DNA of 64,000 nt. It comes from Caballeronia temeraria. GTDB taxonomy: Bacteria; Pseudomonadota; Gammaproteobacteria; Burkholderiales; Burkholderiaceae. The notes under the pieces were generated by a model. That model worked only from the letters and a program-made list of their open reading frames with translations, did not search any database and was not told where the DNA came from. Location: positions 1 to 64,000 of the forward strand of contig NZ_FCOI02000002.1 of the NCBI RefSeq assembly GCF_001544795.2, read 5' to 3'. Positions within the stretch are counted from its first letter, which is position 1; every line of letters begins with the position of its first letter. The position numbers and the translations under genes were made by a program. This document shows, one piece after another, positions 28,177 to 36,799 of this stretch.

Positions 28177-29187
28177 CTACTTAGTTTCGCTTTCGCGATT
28201 TGACGACGTCGTTCCCCACCCAAACCCCATCCCCGCCAGCCACCTCCGGTAAGCCACCGCCATCCGATCGCACCGCTGATGCAGTTCCGCATCCAGATCG
28301 AGCGGCAAGCGCCGAGGCCATTGCGACTCCACGACCGGCGTGTCCTGCATCAGGATCTCCATATTGAAGTCGTAAAGCTCCTGGTCGGAATGCGTCGAAT
28401 CATCCTCGTGAATGGAAACGAGCCACGCGCGCGTCTCCGTGTGCGTCACCGGCGACGCCGCCAGCATGATATGCAGCGCGCCCTGCCCGCCCGATGCCAT
28501 CTTCGTGAGACTCGCGATCAAAGGCCGCCTCACGCGATACACATAATCGATCATCGCGCCGCCGCCTTGCCCCGGAATGCCTGCGGGCTGCCAGTATCGA
28601 CATTGGCGGGCTTCCAGACCTTGATCGCTCGTGACGACGTCATAGTCCGGCACTTCCGTATGCGCTTCTTCGCCCAGAATCCCCGCATGCACGAATGAGA
28701 AGTGCGCCATATCCAGAAAATTTTCGACGACACGCGGCGCCGATGACCTCACCGTCTGCGGCGCGAGGTTGATGCGCCGGCCGCCGGGAATCGCGGCTTC
28801 GGGAAAGAAATCGAGCGCATAGGCGGGCTCGCCGAAACACATCCACACGACGCCGTATTTCTCCTCGCACGCGTAGGTCGTCGCGCACGCGCGCTTCGAC
28901 GGACGCAGCGACGGATTCGACGGAATTCGCAAGCACTGCCCTTCGATGTCATAGCGCCAGCCGTGATACGGACACACGATCTGATCGCGCATCACATGCC
29001 CGAGCGACAACTGCGCGCCCCGATGCGGACAGTAATCGCGCCACGCATGCGCCGCGCCGATGCTGTCGCGCCACACGACGATCCGCTCATCGCCGACGAC
29101 GAATCCGCGCGCGCCGCCGTCCGGCACATCTTCGCCATTGCACACGGGCAACCATTCGCCAGCCAGAGAAACAGATTCGTCGCGCAT
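28177..29187 (-). CDS. Rieske [2Fe-2S] aromatic ring-hydroxylating oxygenase, VanA-like
   Basis: 336 aa from the ATG at 29187; a longer frame to 29343 has no family sequence. The Rieske centre is C-P-H ... C-P-Y-H (YCPHRGAQLSLGHV then VCPYHGWRYD). The C-terminal catalytic domain has the mononuclear-iron pattern NFLDMAHFSFVHAGILG (D/HxxH). It resembles the single-component VanA/toluenesulfonate monooxygenase group, needing a separate reductase, which is not next to it. Substrate unknown, probably an aromatic ether or acid. An 18-base palindrome (28172-28189) covers its stop codon. Confidence 0.9.
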   Translation of the reverse strand: MRDESVSLAGEWLPVCNGEDVPDGGARGFVVGDERIVVWRDSIGAAHAWRDYCPHRGAQLSLGHVMRDQIVCPYHGWRYDIEGQCLRIPSNPSLRPSKRACATTYACEEKYGVVWMCFGEPAYALDFFPEAAIPGGRRINLAPQTVRSSAPRVVENFLDMAHFSFVHAGILGEEAHTEVPDYDVVTSDQGLEARQCRYWQPAGIPGQGGGAMIDYVYRVRRPLIASLTKMASGGQGALHIMLAASPVTHTETRAWLVSIHEDDSTHSDQELYDFNMEILMQDTPVVESQWPRRLPLDLDAELHQRCDRMAVAYRRWLAGMGFGWGTTSSNRESETK

Positions 29188-29378
29188 CACCGTGAATCGG
29201 GAAAAGTGGTTCGAAAGCCGTTCATACACGAAACACAGCGTCTTCGCAAAAAGTTGCAAAATAGCGGATCGCGCGCTCGGTGCAACTCGATGCAACGCCT
29301 TCCAGCCGGTGCCATGCGACGCTGCCGCAGCACATAACAGCAAGATAAAAGAAAGAAATCACCATCCAGGGGTGCAGT

Positions 29379-30473
29379 ATGGAGCAGGCGCATCAACCGG
29401 CACGCCGGGCCTATGCCTTTGCGTGGTCCGAACACCGGAATCCCGAACGCGAACAGGCCACGCTGCGAGTCTGGATGGGAGCGGCGGTTCTGCTGGCCTA
29501 CGGCATCTTCGCGTGGCTGCGCCCTTCGCACGACGCATTGCTCGTCATGCGGCTCGTCGCGCTCTATGTGTCCTACGGGGCGATCACGCTTCTGATCGTG
29601 AGCCGCATCAGCACGCCTTCTTCCGTGCGTCTCACCGTCACGACCATCGCCGATCAGACGTTGCTCGGGCTCGCGCTCGCCGCGGGCGGATCGGTCGCGC
29701 TGCCGCTCATCTGGGTCATGTTCTGGTTTCTGATCGGCTCGGGATGCCGTTACGGCAAGCGCACGCTCGCCGTATCGTGCGCGACGGCGCTCGTCATCGT
29801 CATGGCGATGGCCATCTGGCAGCCGTGGTGGCACGAGAATATTCCCGCCGCGATCGGGCTGGGTTTGAGCGTGCTGGGCGCATCGGTGTATCTGAGCGTG
29901 CTCGTCGACAGGCTCGGCAATGCGAATCGCGATCTGGCGCGGCAGGCATCGACCGATCCGCTCACGGGACTGTCGAACCGCTATGCGCTCGAACGGATCG
30001 TCGATCGTGCGATGTCCGCGCACGAAGCCGATGGCGATCACGCCACCGCGCTTCTGCTCATCGATCTCGACGGCTTCAAGGAAGTGAACGACACCTACGG
30101 TCACGCAGTCGGCGACATGCTGCTGCAAGCTTTCGCGCAATCGCTCGCGAAGCGGATGCGCAAGCCGGACACCATCGCGCGTTTAGGCGGCGACGAGTTC
30201 GTCGTGCTCGCGCATCAGGTCCGCGACCGCGCGGCGGTCCTGTCAGTTGCCGACAGCATCCATTCGGTGCTCGGCGCGATTACATCGGTGCAGGAGCGGC
30301 CGGTGTCGGTATCGGCGAGCATCGGCGCGTGTCTGCTTTCCAGCGCAACGGCCGCGAACCAGGCCAGCATGACCGCCGTGCTGCGCGCAGCCGACCGCGC
30401 CATGTATCGGGCAAAAAGTCTCGGCGAAGGCAAAACCGTCTTCGCCGAGACGCGGGACTTCGAGATCAGCTAG
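29379..30473 (+). CDS. Membrane-bound diguanylate cyclase (GGDEF)
   Basis: 364 aa. The N-terminal ~190 residues hold about six membrane helices with no recognisable ligand domain. The GGDEF domain follows: DPLTGLSNRYALERI, LLLIDLDGFKEVNDTYGHAV, the active-site GGDEF at 270-274, and an intact inhibitory I-site RKPD (RxxD) five residues before it. It should make c-di-GMP with product feedback. It converges on fliA with only seven bases between stop codons, and the c-di-GMP receptor ycgR is in the same window, so a motility role is plausible but inferred. Confidence 0.93.
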   Translation: MEQAHQPARRAYAFAWSEHRNPEREQATLRVWMGAAVLLAYGIFAWLRPSHDALLVMRLVALYVSYGAITLLIVSRISTPSSVRLTVTTIADQTLLGLALAAGGSVALPLIWVMFWFLIGSGCRYGKRTLAVSCATALVIVMAMAIWQPWWHENIPAAIGLGLSVLGASVYLSVLVDRLGNANRDLARQASTDPLTGLSNRYALERIVDRAMSAHEADGDHATALLLIDLDGFKEVNDTYGHAVGDMLLQAFAQSLAKRMRKPDTIARLGGDEFVVLAHQVRDRAAVLSVADSIHSVLGAITSVQERPVSVSASIGACLLSSATAANQASMTAVLRAADRAMYRAKSLGEGKTVFAETRDFEIS

Positions 30474-30480
30474 AAAGGCG

Positions 30481-31212
30481 TCAGGCTTCGACGCTCGTCC
30501 ACGCCTGCTCGCGCAGCTTCGTGCGCAGACGCGCGACCGCCTGGCTGTGCAACTGGCACACGCGCGATTCGCTCACTTCCATCACCGCGCCGATTTCGCG
30601 CAGGTTCAGGCCGCGTTCGTAATAGAGGCTCATCAGGAGCTTCTCGCGCTCAGGCAACCTGTCGATGGCTTCGATCAGCGCGCCGCGCAGACTGTCGTCG
30701 AGCAGCGCCGAAAGCGGGTCCGAACGATCGACGCAGTAACGGTCGAGGAACGGCTCGTCGTCGGCGGAGCGGTCGAAGTCTTCGTAATAGATCAGCTGGC
30801 TGCCGTGCAAGTCCTGCAGCATCGACTGATACTCGTCGAGCGGCAACTGCATGTGCTCGGCGATTTCCGTCTCGCTCGCGGAGCGGCCGAGGTTCTGCTC
30901 GACCTTGTGCACCGCCGATTCCACTTCGCGCGACGTCTTGCGCATGCTGCGCGGCAGCCAGTCGTTGGCGCGGAGCTCATCCAGCATCGCGCCGCGGATG
31001 CGCTGGCTCGCGTATGTCTCGAACTGCGCGCCTTGATCTTCCTTGTAGCGGCTCGCAGCATCCAGCAAGCCGATCATGCCGGCCTGGATGAGATCGTCGA
31101 GATCGACGCTCGCCGGCATCTTGGCGACGAGCTGAAGCCCCAGCCGGCGAACGAGCGGTGCATATTTAGTCAGCACGTCCGACTGCGAGAGTTTGCCTTG
31201 GGCGTTATACAT
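30481..31212 (-). CDS. fliA: RNA polymerase sigma factor FliA (sigma-28)
   Basis: 243 aa from the ATG at 31212, with AGGTGA well spaced before it; a GTG three codons upstream overlaps that site. Region 2 reads LVAKMPASVDLDDLIQAGMI and FETYASQRIRGAMLDELR; region 4 ends REIGAVMEVSESRVCQLHSQ. It directs RNA polymerase to class III flagellar promoters, such as those of flgM and ycgR in this window, and is held by FlgM. Last gene of flhF-flhG-fliA. Confidence 0.97.
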   Translation of the reverse strand: MYNAQGKLSQSDVLTKYAPLVRRLGLQLVAKMPASVDLDDLIQAGMIGLLDAASRYKEDQGAQFETYASQRIRGAMLDELRANDWLPRSMRKTSREVESAVHKVEQNLGRSASETEIAEHMQLPLDEYQSMLQDLHGSQLIYYEDFDRSADDEPFLDRYCVDRSDPLSALLDDSLRGALIEAIDRLPEREKLLMSLYYERGLNLREIGAVMEVSESRVCQLHSQAVARLRTKLREQAWTSVEA

Positions 31213-31230
31213 CTTGGTCACCTATCTTGA

Positions 31231-32148
31231 TCACATCGACGCCGTGCTGCTCAATGCAAAATCGTGAAGCGCAGCCGCACGTTGCGACGCCTCCCGCGCG
31301 CTCTGGACAGAGTCGCCAACCGGATTTCGCGCGTCTGCCTGGCCGCCCGCCGCGCGCATGTAAGGCGCGGGGCGCATCGGCCAGTGCAGGAGCTCCGCCG
31401 CGATCGCGCGGTAGTCGCGCGCCGCGGCCGTGGCCGGGAACGCTTCGACTGCGCAGCGTGAGAGTTCCTTTGCCCGAGCGACGCGCGCATCCTCGGACAC
31501 ATATCCCGCCTGCACGAGCGACACGGCCAGATACTGGCTCGCGACGCCCGACAGGTTGTCGAACGCGACCGCCGCGTCGGCCGGGTTCTGCACGTGATTC
31601 ACAAGCACGCGGAACTGGCCGATCGCATGGGCGTAGTGCAAGCGCTTCATGCACGCATACGCCTCGGTGATCGCCGACGCGGCCACCCGCGTCACCATCA
31701 GAAAGTCATGCGCCTGCGCCGCGAGGGTCGACAGTGCGCCGTGTCGATCGAGCTGGGCATCGATCAGCACGATGTCCGCCGGACCGTCGAGCAATGCGCG
31801 GCAGTGCGCGGCATCGTGAACGATGCGTTCGTCGCGCGGCGCTGCGATCAGCGAGAAGCCGAACGGCGTGCGCTCGACGACATCGGTCAGCATGCGGCGG
31901 CCCGACATCACCGCGGCGAGCGAGCCCGCGTCTTCCATGCCCAGAACACGGCTCACCGATCCCGCGTTCTGATGCTCGTCGATCACGAGCACATCCTTGC
32001 CATGCGCGGACAGCGCCGCGCCGAGATTCACCACCGCCGACGTGCATCCGATGCCCGCCGGTCCGCCCGCCACCGCCACCACACGCGAACCAGCGCGCGT
32101 GAGAAGCCGTCGCAGACCTTCCGCCTGGTCGAGCACGTATTTATCCAA
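31231..32148 (-). CDS. flhG: MinD-like flagellar number regulator FlhG (FleN/YlxH)
   Basis: 305 aa. ParA/MinD fold with VVAVAGGPAGIGCTSAVVNL where the P-loop should be, and DVLVIDEHQN in place of the usual switch aspartates. Both lysines of the deviant Walker A motif (KGGxGKT) are replaced, by Pro and Cys. The rest follows FlhG: ALLDGPADIVLIDAQ, VTRVAASAITEAYACMKRLH. Known FlhG ATPases limit flagellar number with FlhF. It overlaps the flhF 3' end by eight bases and precedes fliA by 18. Confidence 0.92.
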   Translation of the reverse strand: MDKYVLDQAEGLRRLLTRAGSRVVAVAGGPAGIGCTSAVVNLGAALSAHGKDVLVIDEHQNAGSVSRVLGMEDAGSLAAVMSGRRMLTDVVERTPFGFSLIAAPRDERIVHDAAHCRALLDGPADIVLIDAQLDRHGALSTLAAQAHDFLMVTRVAASAITEAYACMKRLHYAHAIGQFRVLVNHVQNPADAAVAFDNLSGVASQYLAVSLVQAGYVSEDARVARAKELSRCAVEAFPATAAARDYRAIAAELLHWPMRPAPYMRAAGGQADARNPVGDSVQSAREASQRAAALHDFALSSTASM

Positions 32149-33913
32149 AATGCACCTCGTGCAGTTCGGTCGAGGCGCGCGCGGACAAGGCTGACAGCAG
32201 CGCGGGCACTTCTTCGTCGTGCGGCACGAACGGCGAGTTGTCGCGGGGAATGCAGAACGCGCTCTTGATGAGGAAACGCTTGGTCGCGACGTACAGGTTC
32301 TCCGGCACCTTCTGGCCGGTCGACACGTAATGCACCGGCAGCTTGTAGCGGATGACCGTATCGAGCACGCCGCCGAGGTTCGTCGATTCGTCGAGCTTGG
32401 TCAGGATGCAGCCCGCGAGCGGCGGCTGATCGGCCGCGCTCTTGTAGGCCTGCACGACTTCGTTGAGCGTGTCGCCGTGGCTCGTCGCGTTCAGCAGCAG
32501 GATGCGCTGCACCGGATGACCCGCGCCGCACAGCATCGCGATCTGATCCGAGACCATGCGATCGCGCTGGCTCATGCCGATCGTGTCGATCAGCACGATA
32601 TGTTTGTTGCGCAGCTCCGAGAGCGCGAGCTGCAGGTCCGCGCCGTCCTTCACCGCGTGGACGGAAACACCGAGAATCTTGCCGAAGATGCGCAGTTGCT
32701 CATGCGCGCCGATACGGTAGCTGTCCGTCGTGAGCAGCGCGACCTTGCTCGCGCCGAAGCGCATCACGCAGCGCGCGGCGAGCTTCGCGGTCGTCGTCGT
32801 CTTGCCGACGCCCGTCGGGCCCATCAGCGCGAACACGCCGCCGCGTTCCATCAGCGCGTCTTCGCTGTCCATCACCGGAATATTCGATTCGAGCACCTGC
32901 TGCACCCACTCGAGCGCGCCTTCGACGCTTTCCATCTCCGGCATGTTGTCCACCATCATGCGGACGAGCTGGGCGGAGAAACCGGCGGAGAAAAGACGCT
33001 TGGTCAGCACCGCGCCCGTCGGATTGCGACGCTGGCGCTCGCCCCACAGCAGGCCGGAAAAGTGCTCTTCCATCATCGAGCGCATCGACGAAAGCTCGTT
33101 CATCACCGTTTCGTTGACGACCTGCTCCATGCGCGCGCGAATCGCTTCGGTGACGACTTCCGCCGCGTTCGCGGGCAGGCCTTCGAAGGCGTTTTCCGGC
33201 GTGGCCGGTGCTGCGCTCGGAGCCGGCGCTTCGGCGTGCGGCGCGCTCGCGTTGATCTTCTGCGCGGCGCGGCGCGCGGCGACTTGCGCGGCTTCGCGCG
33301 CCCATTCAGGCGTTTCGACTTTCGGTTCGACGGCGGCTCCGGCGCGCTTCGCTTGCTGGCGCGTCGCGTGCCGGCCGGCCTCCGCCGCTTTTTCGACGCG
33401 CGTCTCTTGCGCCGCGACCGGAACCGGCACGCCCATGCCGCGTGCGATCGCAGCCGACGCCGTCAGCGGACGGTTCGACGGCATCGCCGCTTGCTGCGCG
33501 ATGCGCTTCGCGTGCTCGATGAGCCACGGGTTCGTTTCGGCCATCGTGGGCGGCGTGTCGTCGTCCGCGTGGGGTTGCTGCTCGGCGTGGAATTCATCGT
33601 CGGCATCGGTGTTTGCGCCGAAGACCGACGAGAACACGTCGCCGCTCGCGTACGGATTCGCGGCGGACTGCTTCACCGGCATCGCGGCGGCGGCGGCGGC
33701 CAGCGCGGCGCGCGACGTGCCTGCCGAACGCACCGCCTGTTCCTTCGCGGCGGGCGAGATCGACGCGATGTCGCTGTCCGCGACGCCGACGATCTCGACC
33801 GTGCCGTCGTCCAGCGTGCGATTGGACAACACCACGGCATCGGGGCCGAGCGCTTCACGAACCTGGCGCAGTGCGTCCCGGCTGTTCGCGCCGATGAATT
33901 TACGGATGTTCAA
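32141..33913 (-). CDS. flhF: SRP-family GTPase FlhF (flagellar placement)
   Basis: 590 aa. N-terminal basic B domain (MNIRKFIGANSRDALRQVRE), a long Ala/Pro-rich linker to about residue 225, then the NG domain: GPTGVGKTTTTAKLAAR is the G1 motif, VLIDTIGMSQRD carries G3, and LTKLDESTNLGGVLD G4. It marks the polar site for basal-body assembly and is counteracted by FlhG. It normally follows flhA; here it is 17 kb away on the other strand with its own candidate FlhDC box upstream. Confidence 0.95.
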   Translation of the reverse strand: MNIRKFIGANSRDALRQVREALGPDAVVLSNRTLDDGTVEIVGVADSDIASISPAAKEQAVRSAGTSRAALAAAAAAMPVKQSAANPYASGDVFSSVFGANTDADDEFHAEQQPHADDDTPPTMAETNPWLIEHAKRIAQQAAMPSNRPLTASAAIARGMGVPVPVAAQETRVEKAAEAGRHATRQQAKRAGAAVEPKVETPEWAREAAQVAARRAAQKINASAPHAEAPAPSAAPATPENAFEGLPANAAEVVTEAIRARMEQVVNETVMNELSSMRSMMEEHFSGLLWGERQRRNPTGAVLTKRLFSAGFSAQLVRMMVDNMPEMESVEGALEWVQQVLESNIPVMDSEDALMERGGVFALMGPTGVGKTTTTAKLAARCVMRFGASKVALLTTDSYRIGAHEQLRIFGKILGVSVHAVKDGADLQLALSELRNKHIVLIDTIGMSQRDRMVSDQIAMLCGAGHPVQRILLLNATSHGDTLNEVVQAYKSAADQPPLAGCILTKLDESTNLGGVLDTVIRYKLPVHYVSTGQKVPENLYVATKRFLIKSAFCIPRDNSPFVPHDEEVPALLSALSARASTELHEVHFG

Positions 33914-34209
33914 ACTTGCCCCCGATGAGGTGAAACTGCGATCGTTGCGAGGCGGACCCGCTCTGGCTTCTTGCCGTGTCCGCTTTTCAGTGAAGCCATT
34001 ATTGCGAACTTGAGCGTTTGCCCATCGCTGGATAAGGGGTGAGAAAGAGGGGTATTTCGGCTGATGGAGACACGCGGCGAGTCGCAGGCGCGCGCGTTTC
34101 GCCGGAAAAAGATTCCGCTTTGCCCGTTTCCTCGCGCGTGCGCGAGGGCGTAAGCTTTAGGGCGATTCGCATCCCGGCCACGCCGGATAATCAAAGGAGA
34201 CTTCTTCGC
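33914..34209. other. Divergent intergenic region flhF / ThDP enzyme
   Basis: About 296 bases. It holds the inverted repeat at 34026-34063 and the ribosome site of the plus-strand gene (AAAGGAG at 34192-34198). No gene. It is also the likely right-hand junction of the proposed inversion. Confidence 0.5.
34026..34063 (-). promoter_or_regulatory. Candidate FlhDC box upstream of flhF
   Basis: Arms GCTGGATAAG and TATTTCGGC in inverted orientation, the GATA and TATT cores 18 bases apart, centre purine-rich. Written in the same orientation it lines up with the flhB repeat (GGATAA, G-run, GAAAAG/GAGAAAG, G-run, TATT). It lies about 113-150 bases before flhF. Confidence 0.5.
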
Positions 34210-35901
34210 ATGACGTCCGCTGTCCCTTCCTCACAGGATCAAACCACCGGCGCGCGACTCCTCGTCGATGCGCTCGTCGAACACGGCGTCGAGCGCGTGT
34301 TCTGCGTGCCCGGCGAGAGCTTTCTCGCGGTGCTCGATTCCCTGCACGACGAGACTTCGAAGATCCAGACGATCGTCTGCCGCCACGAGGCGGCCGCCGC
34401 GAACATGGCCGAGGCAGTCGGCAAGCTGACGGGCAAGCCGGGCGTGGCGATCGTGACGCGCGGGCCGGGCGCGACGCACGCGTCGATCGGCGTGCACACC
34501 GCGTTTCAGGATTCGACGCCGATGATCCTGCTCATCGGCCAATGCGCGCGGGATCACATGGATCGCGAGGCGTTTCAGGAAATCGACTATCGGCGGATGT
34601 TTGGGCAGATGGCGAAATGGGTCGCGCAGATCGACGATCCGCGCCGCGTGCCCGAATACATGAGCCACGCGTTTCACACGGCGATGTCGGGCCGTCCCGG
34701 TCCGGTCGTGCTCGCGCTGCCGGAAGACATGCTCACCGAAACGATCGCTGCTGTGCCGGCCGCGCCGCGTTATCAGCGCGTGGCGGCGTCGCCGTCGGCG
34801 GCGCAGATTGAGCGCCTGCGCGAGTTGCTGGCGAACGCGAAGAAGCCGTTCGTGATCGCGGGCGGCAGCGGCTGGACCGAGGCGGCGACGCAGGACTTCG
34901 CGCGCTTCGTCGAGCAGTGGAAGCTGCCGGTGGGCTGCGCGTTCCGTTATCAGGACACGCTGTCGAACGAGCATCCGAACTATGCGGGCGATGTCGGCCT
35001 GGGCGTCAATCCGGCGCTCGCCGCGCGCGTGCGCGATGCCGACGTGCTGTTCGTGCTCGGCCCGCGCATGGGCGAATCGACGACGGGCGGCTACACGCTG
35101 CTCGATATCCCGAAGACGAAGCAGACGCTCATCCACGTGCATCAGGGCGCGGAGGAACTCGGGCGCGTGTATAGCGCGGACTTGCCGATCGTCTCGGGCA
35201 TGCCGGAAATCGCGTCGATGCTCGCCGCGCTGCCGGCGCCAGCCGATATCGCGTGGCAAGGCGAGGCGGAAGCGGCGCACGCGGCGTATCTCGACTGGCG
35301 CAAGCCGCGCCCGATGCTCGGCGACGTCCAGCTCGGCGAAATCATGCGTCAGCTCGCCGAGACGATTCCCGCCGATTCGATCCTCACGAACGGCGCGGGC
35401 AATTACGCGACGTGGCTGCATCGGCACTATTCGTATCGGCATTTCCGGTCGCAATGCGCGCCGACGAGCGGAGCGATGGGCTACGGCGTGCCCGCCGCGA
35501 TCGCCGCGAAGTCGCTGTATCCGGACCGCACGGTGATCGCGTTCGCGGGCGACGGCTGCTTCATGATGTCGAGTAACGAAATCGCCACGGCGATGCAATA
35601 TGAACTGCCGGTGATTTTCATCGTCGTGAACAACGCGCAATACGGCACGATCCGCATGCATCAGGAGCGGCATTATCCGAATCGCGTGCATGGAACGGGA
35701 CTCACGAATCCCGATTTCGTCGCGTACGCACGCGCGTTCGGCGCGCATGGCGAGCGAGTCGAAACGACGGATCAGTTTCTGCCCGCGTTCGAGCGCGCGC
35801 GCAATTCCGGTTTGCCGGCGGTGATCGAGATTCGCATTCCGCCGGATCAGAGCACGCCGGGCGCGACACTCGAACAAATTCGCCAGCAAGTCGGGCGTTG
35901 A
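34210..35901 (+). CDS. Thiamine-diphosphate-dependent enzyme, acetolactate synthase large-subunit-like
   Basis: 563 aa from the ATG at 34210 (AAAGGAG upstream). The three ThDP-enzyme domains are present: the Pyr domain with the activating Glu E60 (VCRHEAAAANMAE), a central DHS-type domain, and the PP domain with GDGCFMMSSNEIATA ... NNAQYG, the Mg-ThDP motif. It is closest by eye to acetolactate synthase or the related IlvB-like group, but no small regulatory subunit is adjacent, so it could instead be an oxalyl-CoA/benzoylformate-type or sulfo-acid lyase. Its exact reaction is open. Confidence 0.85.
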   Translation: MTSAVPSSQDQTTGARLLVDALVEHGVERVFCVPGESFLAVLDSLHDETSKIQTIVCRHEAAAANMAEAVGKLTGKPGVAIVTRGPGATHASIGVHTAFQDSTPMILLIGQCARDHMDREAFQEIDYRRMFGQMAKWVAQIDDPRRVPEYMSHAFHTAMSGRPGPVVLALPEDMLTETIAAVPAAPRYQRVAASPSAAQIERLRELLANAKKPFVIAGGSGWTEAATQDFARFVEQWKLPVGCAFRYQDTLSNEHPNYAGDVGLGVNPALAARVRDADVLFVLGPRMGESTTGGYTLLDIPKTKQTLIHVHQGAEELGRVYSADLPIVSGMPEIASMLAALPAPADIAWQGEAEAAHAAYLDWRKPRPMLGDVQLGEIMRQLAETIPADSILTNGAGNYATWLHRHYSYRHFRSQCAPTSGAMGYGVPAAIAAKSLYPDRTVIAFAGDGCFMMSSNEIATAMQYELPVIFIVVNNAQYGTIRMHQERHYPNRVHGTGLTNPDFVAYARAFGAHGERVETTDQFLPAFERARNSGLPAVIEIRIPPDQSTPGATLEQIRQQVGR

Positions 35902-35979
35902 CGGACAAACTTTCAATATGCTTGCGACGCGCTTCCGGTGGCAGTAGAGTGGCCAGTTCGAAACCACCGGGAGTTAGCG

Positions 35980-36243
35980 ATGCTTAAGGTTCTGGCTTTG
36001 TCGTTGGCGTTGGGTTTTTCGGGTGCGGCGTTCGCGAAGGCGGACTGCACGGCGCATCCGAAGAGCGAATGGATGAAGGAATCGGACGCCAAGGCGCAGT
36101 TGGAGGCGCAGGGCTACAAGATCCGCAAGTTCAAGGTCGACGGCAATTGCTACGAGATCTACGGCCACGATAAAGACGGCAAGAAGGTCGAGATCTATTA
36201 CGACACGAAGACGCTGGCCGTGGTGAAGTCCGAAGTCGAATGA
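35980..36243 (+). CDS. Small secreted PepSY-domain protein
   Basis: 87 aa from the ATG at 35980 (GGGAG before it). Signal peptide residues 1-19 (ending AFA), then one PepSY unit: WMKESDAKAQLEAQGYKIRK, FKVDGNCYEIYGHDKDGKKV, EIYYDTKTLAVVK. PepSY proteins are periplasmic and are often found beside cytochrome b561-like membrane proteins, as here. Ends 10 bases before the next gene, so the two are probably one transcript. Confidence 0.9.
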   Translation: MLKVLALSLALGFSGAAFAKADCTAHPKSEWMKESDAKAQLEAQGYKIRKFKVDGNCYEIYGHDKDGKKVEIYYDTKTLAVVKSEVE

Positions 36244-36253
36244 CGCTCGCGCC

Positions 36254-36757
36254 GTGAAAGTCTGGGACGGCTTCGTCCGGCTCACGCATTGGGCCGTCGC
36301 GGGCATCGTCGTGTGGAATCTGTTCGGACCGACGGATTCCGCGCATCGGCTGCTCGGGTATGTCGCGGCGGGGCTGGTTGTCGCGCGTATCGTGTGGGGC
36401 TTCGCCGGGTCGCGTCAGGCGCGCTTCTCGGCGTGGTGGCCGACGCGCTCGCATCTCATCGAGTATCTACGCTCGGTTGCGAACGGCAAGCCGATGCATC
36501 ACGTTTCGCACAATCCGCTCGGCGGGTTGATGGCGCTCTTTCTGTGGTTCCTGATTCTGGCGCTCGCCGTCTCGGGATGGATCATGCGGCTCGATGCGTT
36601 CTGGGGCGAAGACTGGCCGCAGGAGATTCACACGTGGCTTTCCGTCGCTGTCGAGGTGTGCGTGTGCGTGCATGTCGGCGCGGCCGTGCTGATGAGCGTG
36701 TGGACGCGGGAGAATCTTATTCGGGCGATGGTCACGGGAAACAAAAAAGCCCCGTGA
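36254..36757 (+). CDS. Cytochrome b561-type membrane protein
   Basis: 167 aa from a GTG. Four membrane helices with histidines placed for two haems b: RLTHWAVAGIVVWNLF, SAHRLLGYVAAGLVVARIVW, a third helix LMALFLWFLILALAVSGWIM and a fourth with CVCVHVGAAVLMSVW. The motif WPQEIHTWLS precedes helix four. It fits small cytochrome b/b561 N-terminal-domain proteins that oxidise quinol and reduce a periplasmic partner. Linked to the PepSY gene. Confidence 0.9.
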   Translation: MKVWDGFVRLTHWAVAGIVVWNLFGPTDSAHRLLGYVAAGLVVARIVWGFAGSRQARFSAWWPTRSHLIEYLRSVANGKPMHHVSHNPLGGLMALFLWFLILALAVSGWIMRLDAFWGEDWPQEIHTWLSVAVEVCVCVHVGAAVLMSVWTRENLIRAMVTGNKKAP

Positions 36758-36774
36758 CGCAAATCACGAGGCTT
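36743..36774 (-). terminator. Terminator after the LivK-like gene
   Basis: Minus-strand stem of 11 pairs with one mismatch (AAGCCTCGTGA / TCACGGGGCTT) followed by TTTTT. It also overlaps the end of the cytochrome b561 gene, so convergent transcripts are both affected. Confidence 0.8.
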
Positions 36775-36799
36775 CCTCTCGATTCAGAGCAAAAAGCGC

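Noticed and set aside
28064..29343. tRNA-Arg as an attachment site for a genomic island
   Set aside because: No integrase, no repeat of the tRNA 3' end, and neighbours have normal composition.
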